Below are positions 55,942 through 64,000 of a DNA stretch of 64,000 nt, piece after piece. Source of the DNA: Streptomyces sp. LUP30 (lineage in GTDB: Bacteria; Actinomycetota; Actinomycetes; Streptomycetales; Streptomycetaceae); NCBI RefSeq assembly GCF_001746365.1, contig NZ_MJAJ01000034.1:1-64000 (forward strand), given 5' to 3'. The notes under the pieces were generated by a model. That model was given only the letters and a program-made list of their open reading frames with translations. It was not told the DNA's origin and did no database searches. Within the stretch, counting starts at the first letter, position 1, and each line of letters opens with the position of its first letter. The position numbers were made by a program, and so were the translations under genes.

Positions 55942-57567
55942 TCAGGGGGACGGGGACGGGCCGGTCGGCGCGTCGGACTCGGACCGGGACGGTCCCGCGG
56001 TCTTCGCGGTCGGCAGACCCCTCGTGACCAGGAAGCTGGCGAGGGTGATCCCGCCTGCGGCCAGGATCGCCGCTTTCAGACCGTTGAGCTGTGCCGACGC
56101 GTAGGAGTCCACGAGGGCGTCCACCTCGGCCGGCGGCAGCCCGGCGTCCTCGGCGGCCGTGCGCACCTCCGTGGTGGGGACGAAGCTGATGCCGGCCTCC
56201 AGGGCGACGCCGGTCTGGCGACGGGCCTCGTCCGAGAGGGCCGGCTGCTCCTCCACCTTGGTGGTGAACGCCTGGGCCAGCGCGCCGATCAGCAGCGACC
56301 CGATCAGGGCGGTGCCCAGTGCGGAGCCCAGGTTCTGCGCCGTGAACTGCAGCCCGCCGACCTCGCTGCGCTCCTCCTCGCCCACGCTGGACTGGACGAC
56401 GTTGCCGAGCTGCGAGGCGAGCAGCCCCATGCCGACGCCGAGCAGCGCCATCGCCCCGGCGAACTGGGCGTCGTCGATGACCGGGTCGATGGTGGCCAGC
56501 AGCCACACCACGGCCCCGACCAGGGTCGCCAGCGCGATCCTGACCACCCGGCGCGGTCCCGCCACCCGGCCCAGCCGGGCGGCGAGCATGGAAGCGGCCA
56601 GCATGGTGATCGAGACGGGGAGCAGGCGCAGGCCGGTCTCGAAGGCGTCGAAGCCCTGCACCACCTGCAGATACAGCGGGATGGTGAAGAACAGGCCCAG
56701 CAGGATGAGGTTCTGGCTCAGCAGACACGTCAGGCCGGAGCGCAGTGCGGGCTTGCGCAGCAGCGTCAGATGCACCAGCGGTTCGCCGCCCCGGGCCTCC
56801 CTGCGCCGCTCCCAGTGCACGAAGAGGGCGAGCACGGCCGCTCCCGCGCCGATGACGAAGAGTGTGGGTGAGAAGCCCAGCACGGTGAAGGGCGGGTTGC
56901 GCGGCTGCACCCAGCCCCAGGTGCCGCTCTGCAGCACCCCGAGCACGCCGAGCGCCAGACCGGTCGCGGAGAGCGCGGCCCCGACGCCGTCGAGGCGGGG
57001 GGGCGGTCCGGTGCGCGGGGTGTCCGTGATCACGCGCCGGAAGCACAGCACGACCAGCACGACCACGACCTCGCCGACGAAGACCAGCCTCCAGGTGAGG
57101 TACGTCGTCACCCAGCCGCCCAGAAGCGGGCCGACGGCGATGCCCGCCCCGGCCAGACCTCCGATGACGCCGTAGGCCACGGCACGGTCCCGCCCCCGGT
57201 AGGACTCGGCGACCAGCGCCGCCATGGCCGGCAGGACCATCGCTGCCCCCAGCCCCTCGATGACCGACCAGCCCAGAGCGAGCACCCACAGGGTGGGGGC
57301 GGCTGCCGTGAGGGCCGATCCCGTCGCGTAGACGACGAGGCCGAGGAAGAAGAGCCGCCGTCGCCCGAAGATGTCGCCCAGCCGACCTCCGATGATCATG
57401 AAGGCCGCCATGACCAGGGCGTACAGGGTGATGACGGCCTGGATGGCGGTCACCTCCGTGTCGAAGTCCTCGACCAGCTGACTGATCGAGACGTTCATGA
57501 CGGACGTGTCCAGGACCATCAGGAACTGGGCGGTGCCCAGCACCATCAGAGCCCGCCAGCGGGTCAT
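55942..57567 (-). CDS. DHA2-family (14-TM) MFS drug exporter
   Basis: A 541-residue major facilitator of the EmrB/QacA family. TM1 carries VLDTSVMNVSISQL. The intracellular loop 2 motif is GGRLGDIFGRRRLF. Motif C lies in TM5 (GLAGAGIAVGPLLGGWVTTY). About 14 membrane helices and an extended external loop near residues 440-500. Exports drugs or natural products by proton antiport. ATG 57567 follows GAGGAG at 9-nt spacing; GTG 57576 would have no spacing. Confidence 0.93.
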   Translation of the reverse strand: MTRWRALMVLGTAQFLMVLDTSVMNVSISQLVEDFDTEVTAIQAVITLYALVMAAFMIIGGRLGDIFGRRRLFFLGLVVYATGSALTAAAPTLWVLALGWSVIEGLGAAMVLPAMAALVAESYRGRDRAVAYGVIGGLAGAGIAVGPLLGGWVTTYLTWRLVFVGEVVVVLVVLCFRRVITDTPRTGPPPRLDGVGAALSATGLALGVLGVLQSGTWGWVQPRNPPFTVLGFSPTLFVIGAGAAVLALFVHWERRREARGGEPLVHLTLLRKPALRSGLTCLLSQNLILLGLFFTIPLYLQVVQGFDAFETGLRLLPVSITMLAASMLAARLGRVAGPRRVVRIALATLVGAVVWLLATIDPVIDDAQFAGAMALLGVGMGLLASQLGNVVQSSVGEEERSEVGGLQFTAQNLGSALGTALIGSLLIGALAQAFTTKVEEQPALSDEARRQTGVALEAGISFVPTTEVRTAAEDAGLPPAEVDALVDSYASAQLNGLKAAILAAGGITLASFLVTRGLPTAKTAGPSRSESDAPTGPSPSP

Positions 57568-57656
57568 CGTGTCCACCTCCTCATGGCACCCGGGAATCGG
57601 CGTCCCCGCCTCACCCGCTACGGGCGAGCCCGCCGACGCGCCCGGCCTCCCCGTTC

Positions 57657-57709
57657 GGGCCTCGGTCCATCGGGCCTCGGTCCATCGGGCCTCGGTCCAT
57701 CGGGCGTCG
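57657..57709. repeat. 15-bp perfect tandem repeat, 3.5 copies
   Basis: GGGCCTCGGTCCATC is repeated three times exactly, then partially (GGGCGTCG), in the gap between the LuxR gene end and the MFS start. On the minus strand it reads as Met-Asp-Arg-Gly-Pro repeats, but no gene begins there. Confidence 0.9.
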
Positions 57710-57729
57710 TCCTCGCACGCCGCGGCCGT

Positions 57730-60474
57730 TCACAGCAGTCCCAGATCGCGGGCGCGGCGCACCGCCTCGTTGCGGCGGCTGACCGAAAGCTTCCGGTAGG
57801 CGCTCTTGAGGTGGGTCTTGACGGTGTTCACGGACAGATAGAGATCGGCGGCGATCTCCTGCGTCGACATGGCCAGGGCCAGCCTGCGCAGCACGTCGCG
57901 CTCGCGTCCGGTCAGCTCCTCGACCATCGGGGGCGGGGGGCCGTCCGACGGCCGGGCGTGGGGGTGGGCGTCCGTCGTCGGCCCGCGCGAGGCCGACGCG
58001 GCCAGGAAGGGACGGATCCACGGTCCGGCTTCGGCGAAGGGGCGCCGCAGGCCGTCGCGCCGGGCCTCGCGCAGCGCCAGGGCGACGAGTCCGCGTGCGG
58101 CGGCCCGCTCGCCCGCCTCGTCGGCCGCCTGGGCCCGCACCAGCAGGGCCCGGACCGTCACGGCGGGCCCGCAGCGGTCCTCGGCGCGCAGCCGGTCGAG
58201 CAGGTCGATCGCGGCCAGCGGCCTGCCGGCGGCGAGCTCGGCGCGGGCGGACGCCACCGTGCAGGCGGGGGTCGCCTCGGTCAGCTCCTGCAGCACCTTG
58301 ACGGCCGTCTCGGGTCGGCCGTCGGCGAGATGCGCGGCGGAGACGACGAGCGCCGTCTGGCCCTGCGCCCAGGGCGAGGCGACGGCGGCCGGCACGGTCC
58401 GCTCCGCCGCGGCGAGCGCGGCCCCGATGTCGCCGCGGGCCAGGTGCAGCCGGGCGGTGGCGATGGCCCGGCCCGCCTCCATGACGGGGTCGCGCAGTGC
58501 GGGGTGCGGCTCCGCCGCCTCCGCCAGGAGGGCCTGGGCCAGGCTCAGGTCGTCGCGTTCGACGGCGACGGCGGCCAGCACCAGCCTTCCCATGCCGGAA
58601 CCGGACGGCTGGGGCAGGCCGTAGCGCTCCATCTCGGTCAGCGCGGCACGGGCCGTGCGTTCCGCCCCGGCGAGCCGGCCGTTCAGGTAGTCGATCAGCG
58701 CCAGCCGGCCCAGCGAGTCCTCGCGGGCGAGCGCGGTCGAGGCCCCGGCGGCACTCCCCGCCGCCCCCGTCAGGGCGGTGTGCGCGTCCTCGAACCGTCC
58801 GGCCCACAGGCGCGCCGAGCCCAGGTGGGCGAGCAGGAGGGCGATGAGTTCGGGGTGCCTTTCCAGGAGGTGGGCGGGGACCACGTCGCGCAGTGTCTCG
58901 GCTGCCGTCGCGGCCACTTCCGCCCGGGCCGGGGCGCCGGTCAGCCGGGCCGCCAGCGCCTCCAGCAGGGCACACGTCAACCGGGCCTCCGCCAGTGCGG
59001 GATCACTGTCCGGCAGGCGCCACCCGGTGGTCGGGTCCGGCCGGCCCGGGAAAAGTTCCCCCAGATCCGCCGCCGGGCCGGCTCCGGCCGCCGTCAGGCC
59101 GAGTTCGGCGGCCAGGCCGTGCTCTGCCCGACGCAGGTGGCCGAGGCCCCGGTCGACCTCGTGCCGGGACAGATCACGGGCCGCCCGGACCAGCTCCGCG
59201 GCGGGGCCCGCGGCCTCCGGCCCCATCCGGGAGAACAGCTCGCCCAGCTCGTCCGAGCGCAGTCCGGTGAAGAGCCAGCCGATGGCAAGGTCGTCGACCA
59301 GCGCGTCCGCGGTGAACTGCCAGTCGCCGGCGGCGGCACCGTGTCCCAGCGTCTCCGTGAGCGAGCCCGAGCCGCGCAGCCATCGCGCGGCCCGCCGGTG
59401 CAGTTCGGTCTCCAGCCCCGGCGAACGCACCCGCAGATGGGCCCGGAGGATCTCGCCGAACAGCGGGTGCAGGCGGTACCAGTCCTGCTCCAGGTGCTCC
59501 ACGAACGCGTTCGCGCGGCACAGGCCGGCCAGGATCGGTTCGGCGTCGGTCCGGCCGGTGAGCGCGTTGACCAGGTCGGGGCGGAACCGGTCGAGGACGC
59601 TCACCCGCAGCAGCAGGTCCTGGGTCGCGGCCGGCTGCTGCCCGAGCACCTCCGCCAGCAGGAAGTCGGCGACCGAGGTCCGGTCGGCCTCGAACTCCTT
59701 CAGATAGGTCTGGGGATCCGGCCTCTCGCGCGCGGCCAGAGCGCACAGCCGCAGGCCCGCGGCCCAGCCCCGGGTGCGTTCCACGAGCCCTCGTGCGGCG
59801 GATTCCGGAAGCCGCAGTCCGTGCAGCTCCAGCAGTTCGGTCGCCTCTTCGCAGGTGAAGGCGAGTTCCGCACCGCGGATCTCCGTCAGGTCGCCGGCCG
59901 CCCGGTAGCGGTGCAGCGGCAGCAGCGGCTCGGTGCGGGTGACGAGGATCAGGCGCAGGCCGTCGCCGGCGTGGCGCAGCACGAACTCGAGCTGCTCGGC
60001 GATCTCCGGGTCGGTGACCTGGTCGTACTCGTCGAGGACGACGACGACCGGCCGGTCCAGGACGCTCAGCTCGGCGGCCAGGCGTGCGAGCAGCGTCGGG
60101 GGCGCCCGGCCCGCGTCGGCCGGGCAGCCGATGGCGGCGGGCAGGGGCGTGCCGGACGCGCGCAGGGCCTGGAGCAGGTACGCCCAGAACATGCCCGGCT
60201 TCTGTCCCGCCGCATCGGTGGTGAGCCAGGCGACGGACGTCTCGCGCGCTGCGGCCCAGTCGGCCACCAGCAGCGTCTTGCCCGCCCCGGCAGGGCCGTT
60301 GACCATGGTCAAGGGCGTCTGCAGCGCCCGGTCGAGATGGCTGACCAGCCGCTCGCGCCGCAGAAAAGCCACCGGTCGGGGCGGTACGACGAACCGCGTG
60401 CGCAGAAACGGATCCCCCTGGGGATCCGCGTCCGGCGCCGCCCGCTCGGCGTCGCTCTCCTCGAGCTCGCTCAT
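57730..60474 (-). CDS. Large MalT-type LuxR regulator
   Basis: A 914-residue STAND-ATPase regulator. An N-terminal NTPase domain has the P-loop NGPAGAGKTLL at residues ~59-69 and Walker B VVVVLDEYDQV near 145. A long helical sensor/TPR-like region follows (~300-830). The LuxR HTH is at the C terminus (LTGRERDVLRRLALAMSTQE, then NTVKTHLKSAYRKL). MalT-type proteins are switched by a small ligand and ATP. ATG 60474 or GTG 60483. The adjacent exporter and membrane genes on the same strand may be its targets. Confidence 0.93.
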   Translation of the reverse strand: MSELEESDAERAAPDADPQGDPFLRTRFVVPPRPVAFLRRERLVSHLDRALQTPLTMVNGPAGAGKTLLVADWAAARETSVAWLTTDAAGQKPGMFWAYLLQALRASGTPLPAAIGCPADAGRAPPTLLARLAAELSVLDRPVVVVLDEYDQVTDPEIAEQLEFVLRHAGDGLRLILVTRTEPLLPLHRYRAAGDLTEIRGAELAFTCEEATELLELHGLRLPESAARGLVERTRGWAAGLRLCALAARERPDPQTYLKEFEADRTSVADFLLAEVLGQQPAATQDLLLRVSVLDRFRPDLVNALTGRTDAEPILAGLCRANAFVEHLEQDWYRLHPLFGEILRAHLRVRSPGLETELHRRAARWLRGSGSLTETLGHGAAAGDWQFTADALVDDLAIGWLFTGLRSDELGELFSRMGPEAAGPAAELVRAARDLSRHEVDRGLGHLRRAEHGLAAELGLTAAGAGPAADLGELFPGRPDPTTGWRLPDSDPALAEARLTCALLEALAARLTGAPARAEVAATAAETLRDVVPAHLLERHPELIALLLAHLGSARLWAGRFEDAHTALTGAAGSAAGASTALAREDSLGRLALIDYLNGRLAGAERTARAALTEMERYGLPQPSGSGMGRLVLAAVAVERDDLSLAQALLAEAAEPHPALRDPVMEAGRAIATARLHLARGDIGAALAAAERTVPAAVASPWAQGQTALVVSAAHLADGRPETAVKVLQELTEATPACTVASARAELAAGRPLAAIDLLDRLRAEDRCGPAVTVRALLVRAQAADEAGERAAARGLVALALREARRDGLRRPFAEAGPWIRPFLAASASRGPTTDAHPHARPSDGPPPPMVEELTGRERDVLRRLALAMSTQEIAADLYLSVNTVKTHLKSAYRKLSVSRRNEAVRRARDLGLL

Positions 60475-60587
60475 GGCGCTCACCGCCCCTGGTCCTGAGG
60501 TCGTGGGTAGCGCTGCGCTCCTCCCTCAATATCCCAGCCTTCGGTCGGCGCCGCGCTGCGAGCGGACCGAGGTAGGGGGCAAGCCCG

Positions 60588-60692
60588 AGGCGGGCGGACA
60601 GGCAGGCGGACGGACGGGCCGAGGCGGGCAGACGGGCCGAGGCGGACGGGCGGGCCCAGGCGGGCCGGCCGAGGCGGACGCGCGGACGGGCC
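60588..60692. repeat. 18-bp degenerate tandem repeat
   Basis: Units of about 18 bp around GCGGACGGACGGGCCGAG are repeated roughly five to six times with changes (starts near 60588, 60606, 60624, 60642, 60660, 60674). It lies in the ~300-base gap between the LuxR and PhzF genes, both of which begin outward from it. Confidence 0.8.
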
Positions 60693-60758
60693 GGGGCGTC
60701 GGCGGAATCCGGGCCAGGACCCTCGGATTGGCCTTGGCCGGCGAGCGCGGCGACCCCC

Positions 60759-60771
60759 TAGCGTCGGCGGC
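60759..60771 (+). promoter_or_regulatory. Candidate leaderless promoter of the PhzF gene
   Basis: TAGCGT (60759-60764), 7 nt, ATG 60772. Confidence 0.5.
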
Positions 60772-61584
60772 ATGCGGATTCACATCGTCGACGCCTTCAC
60801 CGATCGCCCGTTCGCCGGCAACCCGGCCGGGGTAGTGCTCCTGGACGCCTTCCCGGACGACGGCCGACTGCAGAACGTGGCCCTGGAGGTCAACCACGCC
60901 GAAACGGCGTTCGCCCACCCGCTCCCGGAGGGCGGCGAGGCGGACTGGGCCCTGCGCTGGTTCACGCCGGTCGCCGAGGTCGCCATGTGCGGCCACGCCA
61001 CGCTCGCCACGGCCCACATCCTGCGCACGACCGGCGCGCACGAGGGCCCGGTGCGCTTCGCCACCCGCAGTGGTGTGCTGGTGGCCACGCCCGCCGAGGA
61101 CGGCTCGATCACCCTGGACTTCCCGACCGCCCGCCTGACGAGGGCCGAGATCCCGGCCGGCGTCGCCGAAGCCCTGGGCGCCGAGCCGCTGACCTGCTTC
61201 GACACCGGCCCGCAGATCGGCGACCTGCTGGTCGAGGTGGCCGACGAGAAGACCGTGCACGCGCTGCGCCCGCACCACAGGGCGCTGGCCGCCTACTCCC
61301 GTCGCGGCGTCATCGCCACCGCCCGCGCCGAGAACCCGGAGCTGGGGTACGACTTCGTCTCCCGCTGCTTCTTCCCCAACGTCGGCATCGACGAGGACCC
61401 GGTGACGGGCAGCGCCCACACCGCGCTCGCCCCCTTCTGGTCCGAGCGGCTCGGCCGCGCCGGCCTCACGGGACTGCAGGCCTCCCCCCGCTCCGGCCGC
61501 GTCCGCACCGAACTGCGCGGGGACCGCACGCTGCTGACCGGCCGCGCGGTCACCGTCATCGAGGGGGAACTGCTCGCCTGGTGA
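60772..61584 (+). CDS. PhzF-family isomerase/epimerase-like protein
   Basis: A 270-residue protein with the diaminopimelate-epimerase-like double fold. N-terminal motif VDAFTDRPFAGNPAGVVLLD, the catalytic Glu in NHAETAFAHPL, MCGHATLATAHIL, and the C-terminal DPVTGSAHTALAPFW. In PhzF of phenazine synthesis the Glu acts in an isomerisation; most genomic copies, including this one, lie outside phenazine clusters. ATG 60772 has TAGCGT 7 nt upstream. Confidence 0.93.
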   Translation: MRIHIVDAFTDRPFAGNPAGVVLLDAFPDDGRLQNVALEVNHAETAFAHPLPEGGEADWALRWFTPVAEVAMCGHATLATAHILRTTGAHEGPVRFATRSGVLVATPAEDGSITLDFPTARLTRAEIPAGVAEALGAEPLTCFDTGPQIGDLLVEVADEKTVHALRPHHRALAAYSRRGVIATARAENPELGYDFVSRCFFPNVGIDEDPVTGSAHTALAPFWSERLGRAGLTGLQASPRSGRVRTELRGDRTLLTGRAVTVIEGELLAW

Positions 61585-61607
61585 AACTCCCGGTGAAGGG
61601 GGGCGGC

Positions 61608-62393
61608 TCACGCCGTCGGGAGCCAGCCCACCTTCCCCGCGAGCAGCGCGTACCCCACGAAGGCTCCGATGTCGAGCAGGGAGTGCGCCACCACGAGGGG
61701 GCCCACCCGGCCCCAGCGCCGGTAGAGGTAGACGAAGACGACGCCCATCACCATGTTGCCGATGAAGCCGCCGATGCCCTGGTAGAGGTGGTACGAGCCG
61801 CGCAGCACGGCGCTGGCCACGAGGGCGGTCCCCGGCGTCCAGCCCAGCTGGCCGAGCCGGCGCAGCAGGTAGCCGACGACGATGACCTCTTCGAGGATCG
61901 CGTTCTGCAGCGCGGACATGATCAGCACCGGGTACTTCCACCAGACGTCCGGGAGGGCTTCCGGCACCACCGTGAGGTTGAAGCCGAGTCCGCGCGCCGC
62001 CAGGTAGAACGCGATGCCGGTGCTTCCGATCACCGCTGCGATCGCCGCCCCCCGGCCGAGGTCCGGCCAGGGCCGGGTGCGGTCGAAGCCCAGCGTCCGC
62101 AGCCCGCGCCCCTCGCGCTCGCGCAGCAGGAAGTGCGCGACGAGGGCGACGGGGACGAGCGCCGTGGCGATCCCGAAGAGCTGCCAGGCGAGATCGAGCC
62201 AGGGGCGGCCCGGTGCGGCGGAGGCGTTGAGCGTCGCCGCCTGGTCCTTCAGGCCTCCCGGCTTGGTGACCGATCCGACGAAGCTGATCAGCGCGGACAC
62301 ACCGCTCGCGCCGAGCGAGAGCGCCAGGACGAGCAGCGTCTCGTCCCGGAGCATCCGTCGCGAAAGTCCGTCCCGCGAAAAGGAATCGGCCAC
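61608..62393 (-). CDS. CPBP intramembrane metalloprotease-like protein
   Basis: A 261-residue protein with about eight membrane segments. The CPBP (CAAX/Abi) motifs are present: AILEEVIVVGYLLRRL (EE pair), RGSYHLYQGIGGF (His) and VAHSLLDIGAFV (His/Asp). Members process prenylated or signal peptides, or give bacteriocin self-immunity. GTG 62393 follows GGAGG at 8-nt spacing; upstream GTG 62408 and 62414 are alternatives. Confidence 0.9.
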   Translation of the reverse strand: MADSFSRDGLSRRMLRDETLLVLALSLGASGVSALISFVGSVTKPGGLKDQAATLNASAAPGRPWLDLAWQLFGIATALVPVALVAHFLLREREGRGLRTLGFDRTRPWPDLGRGAAIAAVIGSTGIAFYLAARGLGFNLTVVPEALPDVWWKYPVLIMSALQNAILEEVIVVGYLLRRLGQLGWTPGTALVASAVLRGSYHLYQGIGGFIGNMVMGVVFVYLYRRWGRVGPLVVAHSLLDIGAFVGYALLAGKVGWLPTA

Positions 62394-63139
62394 CTGTCCC
62401 GCCTCCACCTGCACACTTGCCTCCAGTCGCGTGAACACACCGCATCCCCGCATCTGCCTCGCCAGGGTCTCGAAAGAAGTGGAGACATCCGTGCGCGACA
62501 GGCCGCCGGGGGGACGGGCACCGTACGGGGCGTACCTCCCCTTCGCATGCCGTTCGGCGGGAATCCGCCACGGAGTCCGACAGGGAGGGGCGGCACCGTC
62601 ATGGGACGTCACAGCTTGCCCGATCCGTACGGGGCGGGCGGCAGCGCCCCCCGCTCTCACCCCGGTCGCCGCTCCGCGCCGGGTCGCGCCGGGCCCTTCG
62701 TCCTGATCACCGCCGGGGACGCCGGGGCGGCGCTGCGGGGCGCCTCGCATCCGGTCCCCCGCCACGGACCGCTCGCACATGGCGGCGGCCTGGATCCCCA
62801 CCGCCTGCGCTCACCGCCTGCACCGAGGACGACGAGACCGGGGCGTGGGAGTGCGGGAGTCGTCCGTGAGACCGGCCGGGGATCAGGACCACCACGTGTG
62901 CTTCCGACGGGCGGCTCGGCGACGGCGCGGACGGCGGCGACGGCGGTGAGGGCGGCGACGGCCTACGAAGCAGGGGCGTGCCCCGCACCCGGACGCCGTG
63001 CGACGGGAACGCCGGCCGAGGTGGCCAAGGGGCGACGGACCGGCCGGCGGTCCCGGACCAGCCTGCGGCGGGGCGCGGCGCGGTCAGCCGCGCCCTGCTG
63101 CGAGCGTCCGCCCGTACGCCTCCCGCCGACGACCCGGCC
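62394..63139. other. Long region (746 bases) without an intact gene
   Basis: Between the CPBP start and the GCS2 stop. It contains the gene start-like remnant at 62601 and GC-rich repeats (CGGCGACGG units near 62915-62970). Frames in this region lack recognisable domains. It probably represents decayed coding sequence. Confidence 0.5.
62601..62760 (+). pseudogene. N-terminal remnant of a Streptomyces secreted protein gene
   Basis: ATG 62601 has a good ribosome-binding site (GGGAGGGG, 62583-62590) and encodes MGRHSLPDPYGAGGSA, the usual opening of a group of Streptomyces substrate-binding/VWA-domain or LCP-like membrane proteins, as I recall. After this the expected Arg patch and membrane helix break down. 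The frame goes on with Arg/Pro/Gly-rich sequence without a domain. Likely a truncated gene. Confidence 0.4.
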
Positions 63140-64000
63140 TCACCCCAGTGCGGCCGGCTCCGGCAGGCCCACGGGCCAGGTGTGCACGGGCTCTCCGAGG
63201 TGCATGAGCTCCGCGTACCGTCGCGTGGTGGCGGCCAGCGCCGTATCGCGCGGCAGTCCCGCCTCCAGCGCCCGGTGGAACGTCGCCACCTGCCAGGTCG
63301 CCCCGTTGGCCCGTCGTCGGCAGCGCTCGTCGATGACCCCCAGATACAGATCGCGGTCGGCGGGCTCCACGCCCCACGCGTCCAGCCCCGCCTCGGCCAG
63401 CGGCAGCAGCTCGTCCCGGACGAGACTCACCGCGTCCACCTCGACCAGGCCGCCCAGCCGTCCCCGCCGGGGCCACTGCAGCCGCGCGTCGATCCCGTGC
63501 CGGCAGGCCGCCTCGAAGTTGGCGGCGGCCGTCTCGAACGGCAGCCGGGACCACACCGGCCGGGACTCCTCGGCCAGCGACCGTACGAGGCCGTAGTAGA
63601 AGGCCGCGTTGGCGATCACGTCGGTCACGGTCGGCCCCGCGGGCAGCACCCGGTTCTCCACCCGCAGGTGCGGAACGCCGTCGGCGATGCCGTAGACGGG
63701 CCGGTTCCAGCGGTAGACCGTGCCGTTGTGCAGGACGAGTTCGGCGAGCGAGGGCACCCCGCCCGCGTCCAGGACCTCCAGCGGGTCCTCCTCGTCGCAG
63801 ATCGGCAGCAGCGGCGGGAAGTAGCGCAGGTTCTCCTCGAACAGTTCGTGAGCCGAGCTGATCCACCGTTCCCCGAACCACGTCCGGGGCCGGACGCCCT
63901 GCGCCTGGAGCTCTGGCGGCCGCGTGTCGGTGGCCTGCTGGAACAGCGGGGGACGCGACTCGCGCCACAGCTCGTGGCCGAACAGGAAGGGTGAGTTGGC
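63140..64000 (-). CDS. Carboxylate-amine ligase, GCS2 family (partial, C-terminal 286 residues)
   Basis: The gene enters from the right edge; the start is outside the window. The visible part begins ANSPFLFGHELWRESR, then GERWISSAHELFEENLRYFP, and continues VYRWNRPVYGI, HLRVENRVLPAGPTVTDVI and IDERCRRRANGATWQV, which are typical of glutamate-cysteine ligase-like (YbdK/GCS2) enzymes. They join a glutamate carboxylate to an amine. The partner amine is unknown. The protein ends at TGA 63140. Confidence 0.92.
   Translation of the reverse strand, partial: ANSPFLFGHELWRESRPPLFQQATDTRPPELQAQGVRPRTWFGERWISSAHELFEENLRYFPPLLPICDEEDPLEVLDAGGVPSLAELVLHNGTVYRWNRPVYGIADGVPHLRVENRVLPAGPTVTDVIANAAFYYGLVRSLAEESRPVWSRLPFETAAANFEAACRHGIDARLQWPRRGRLGGLVEVDAVSLVRDELLPLAEAGLDAWGVEPADRDLYLGVIDERCRRRANGATWQVATFHRALEAGLPRDTALAATTRRYAELMHLGEPVHTWPVGLPEPAALG

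Noticed and set aside
57650..57709. Met-Asp-Arg-Gly-Pro repeat peptide on the minus strand
   Set aside because: It is the translation of a 15-bp intergenic repeat. No start, ribosome-binding site or codon bias supports a gene.
1..64000. tRNA, rRNA, insertion sequence, prophage or attachment site
   Set aside because: No cloverleaf-like sequence, transposase, integrase or terminal inverted repeats were noticed on either strand. A tRNAscan and ISfinder search would be decisive.

Overview
The window reads as a Streptomyces-type chromosome segment. Base composition is very GC-rich throughout, codons end almost always in G or C, GTG starts are frequent, and the gene content is typical of the genus: XRE-cupin, MocR, PadR and MalT-type LuxR regulators, UppP, Lnt, a divergent third EF-Tu and a GCS2 ligase. 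From memory, and unchecked, it resembles the part of the S. coelicolor chromosome that carries tuf3. I found no tRNA, rRNA, insertion sequence, prophage, CRISPR array or biosynthetic cluster. About 75 protein genes are supported, two of them cut by the window ends, plus three remnants or damaged genes and two doubtful short ORFs.

Layout. 1-6.4 kb: sbcC (partial) and sbcD, a YigZ protein, an APC/KimA-like permease, SixA and a degenerate cysteinyl-ligase-like protein. 6.5-13.7 kb: a CoA-binding protein, a PobA-like hydroxylase, ArsR facing a His-rich CDF metal exporter, an XRE-cupin regulator facing a DMT exporter, two hexapeptide-repeat proteins and a DedA protein. 14-24.4 kb: a sigma-like/anti-sigma-like/ricin membrane protein, an iron-box-like element, galU, a thioesterase, a spermidine-synthase-like protein, EF-Tu3 behind a candidate leader peptide and hairpin, an AlkD-like protein, a TVP38 protein and a lipoprotein. 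24.5-37.3 kb: a three-gene sugar-type operon (cupin, PmoA, Gfo) behind a LacI-type operator, uppP, a chloramphenicol phosphotransferase with an internal deletion, lnt, ung and an orphan oligopeptide-binding lipoprotein. 37.5-52.2 kb: two SDRs behind a clear promoter and TetR-like operator, a HipA/DUF3037 pair, a Rieske lipoprotein, several FMN split-barrel proteins, LysR/EamA and MocR/FMN divergent pairs, a Clp-N protein and PadR/SDR. 52.2-60.5 kb: a minus-strand block of small stress-type membrane proteins (SHOCT, HdeD, DUF7144-like), a DHA2 exporter and a 914-residue LuxR regulator. 60.7-64 kb: PhzF, a CPBP protein, a decayed region and the 3' part of a GCS2 ligase.

How the genes work together. 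Most transcription units hold one to three genes. Many follow the pattern of a local regulator transcribed away from one exporter or enzyme. A recurring feature is a -10-like hexamer placed 6-7 nt before an ATG or GTG with no Shine-Dalgarno sequence, which implies leaderless mRNAs; I count about twenty such starts. Three-gene and two-gene operons show ATGA, GTGA or TGATG overlaps, which implies translational coupling. Several intergenic gaps hold short tandem repeats of unrelated units.

Most worth a second look: the leader ORF and hairpin ahead of EF-Tu3; the fused sigma-like/zinc-finger/TM/ricin protein; the divergent promoters that share one -10 box; the phosphotransferase that has lost the segment holding its catalytic Asp; and the degenerate cysteinyl-ligase-like protein coupled to SixA. 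All positions and motifs were read by eye and no database search was possible.
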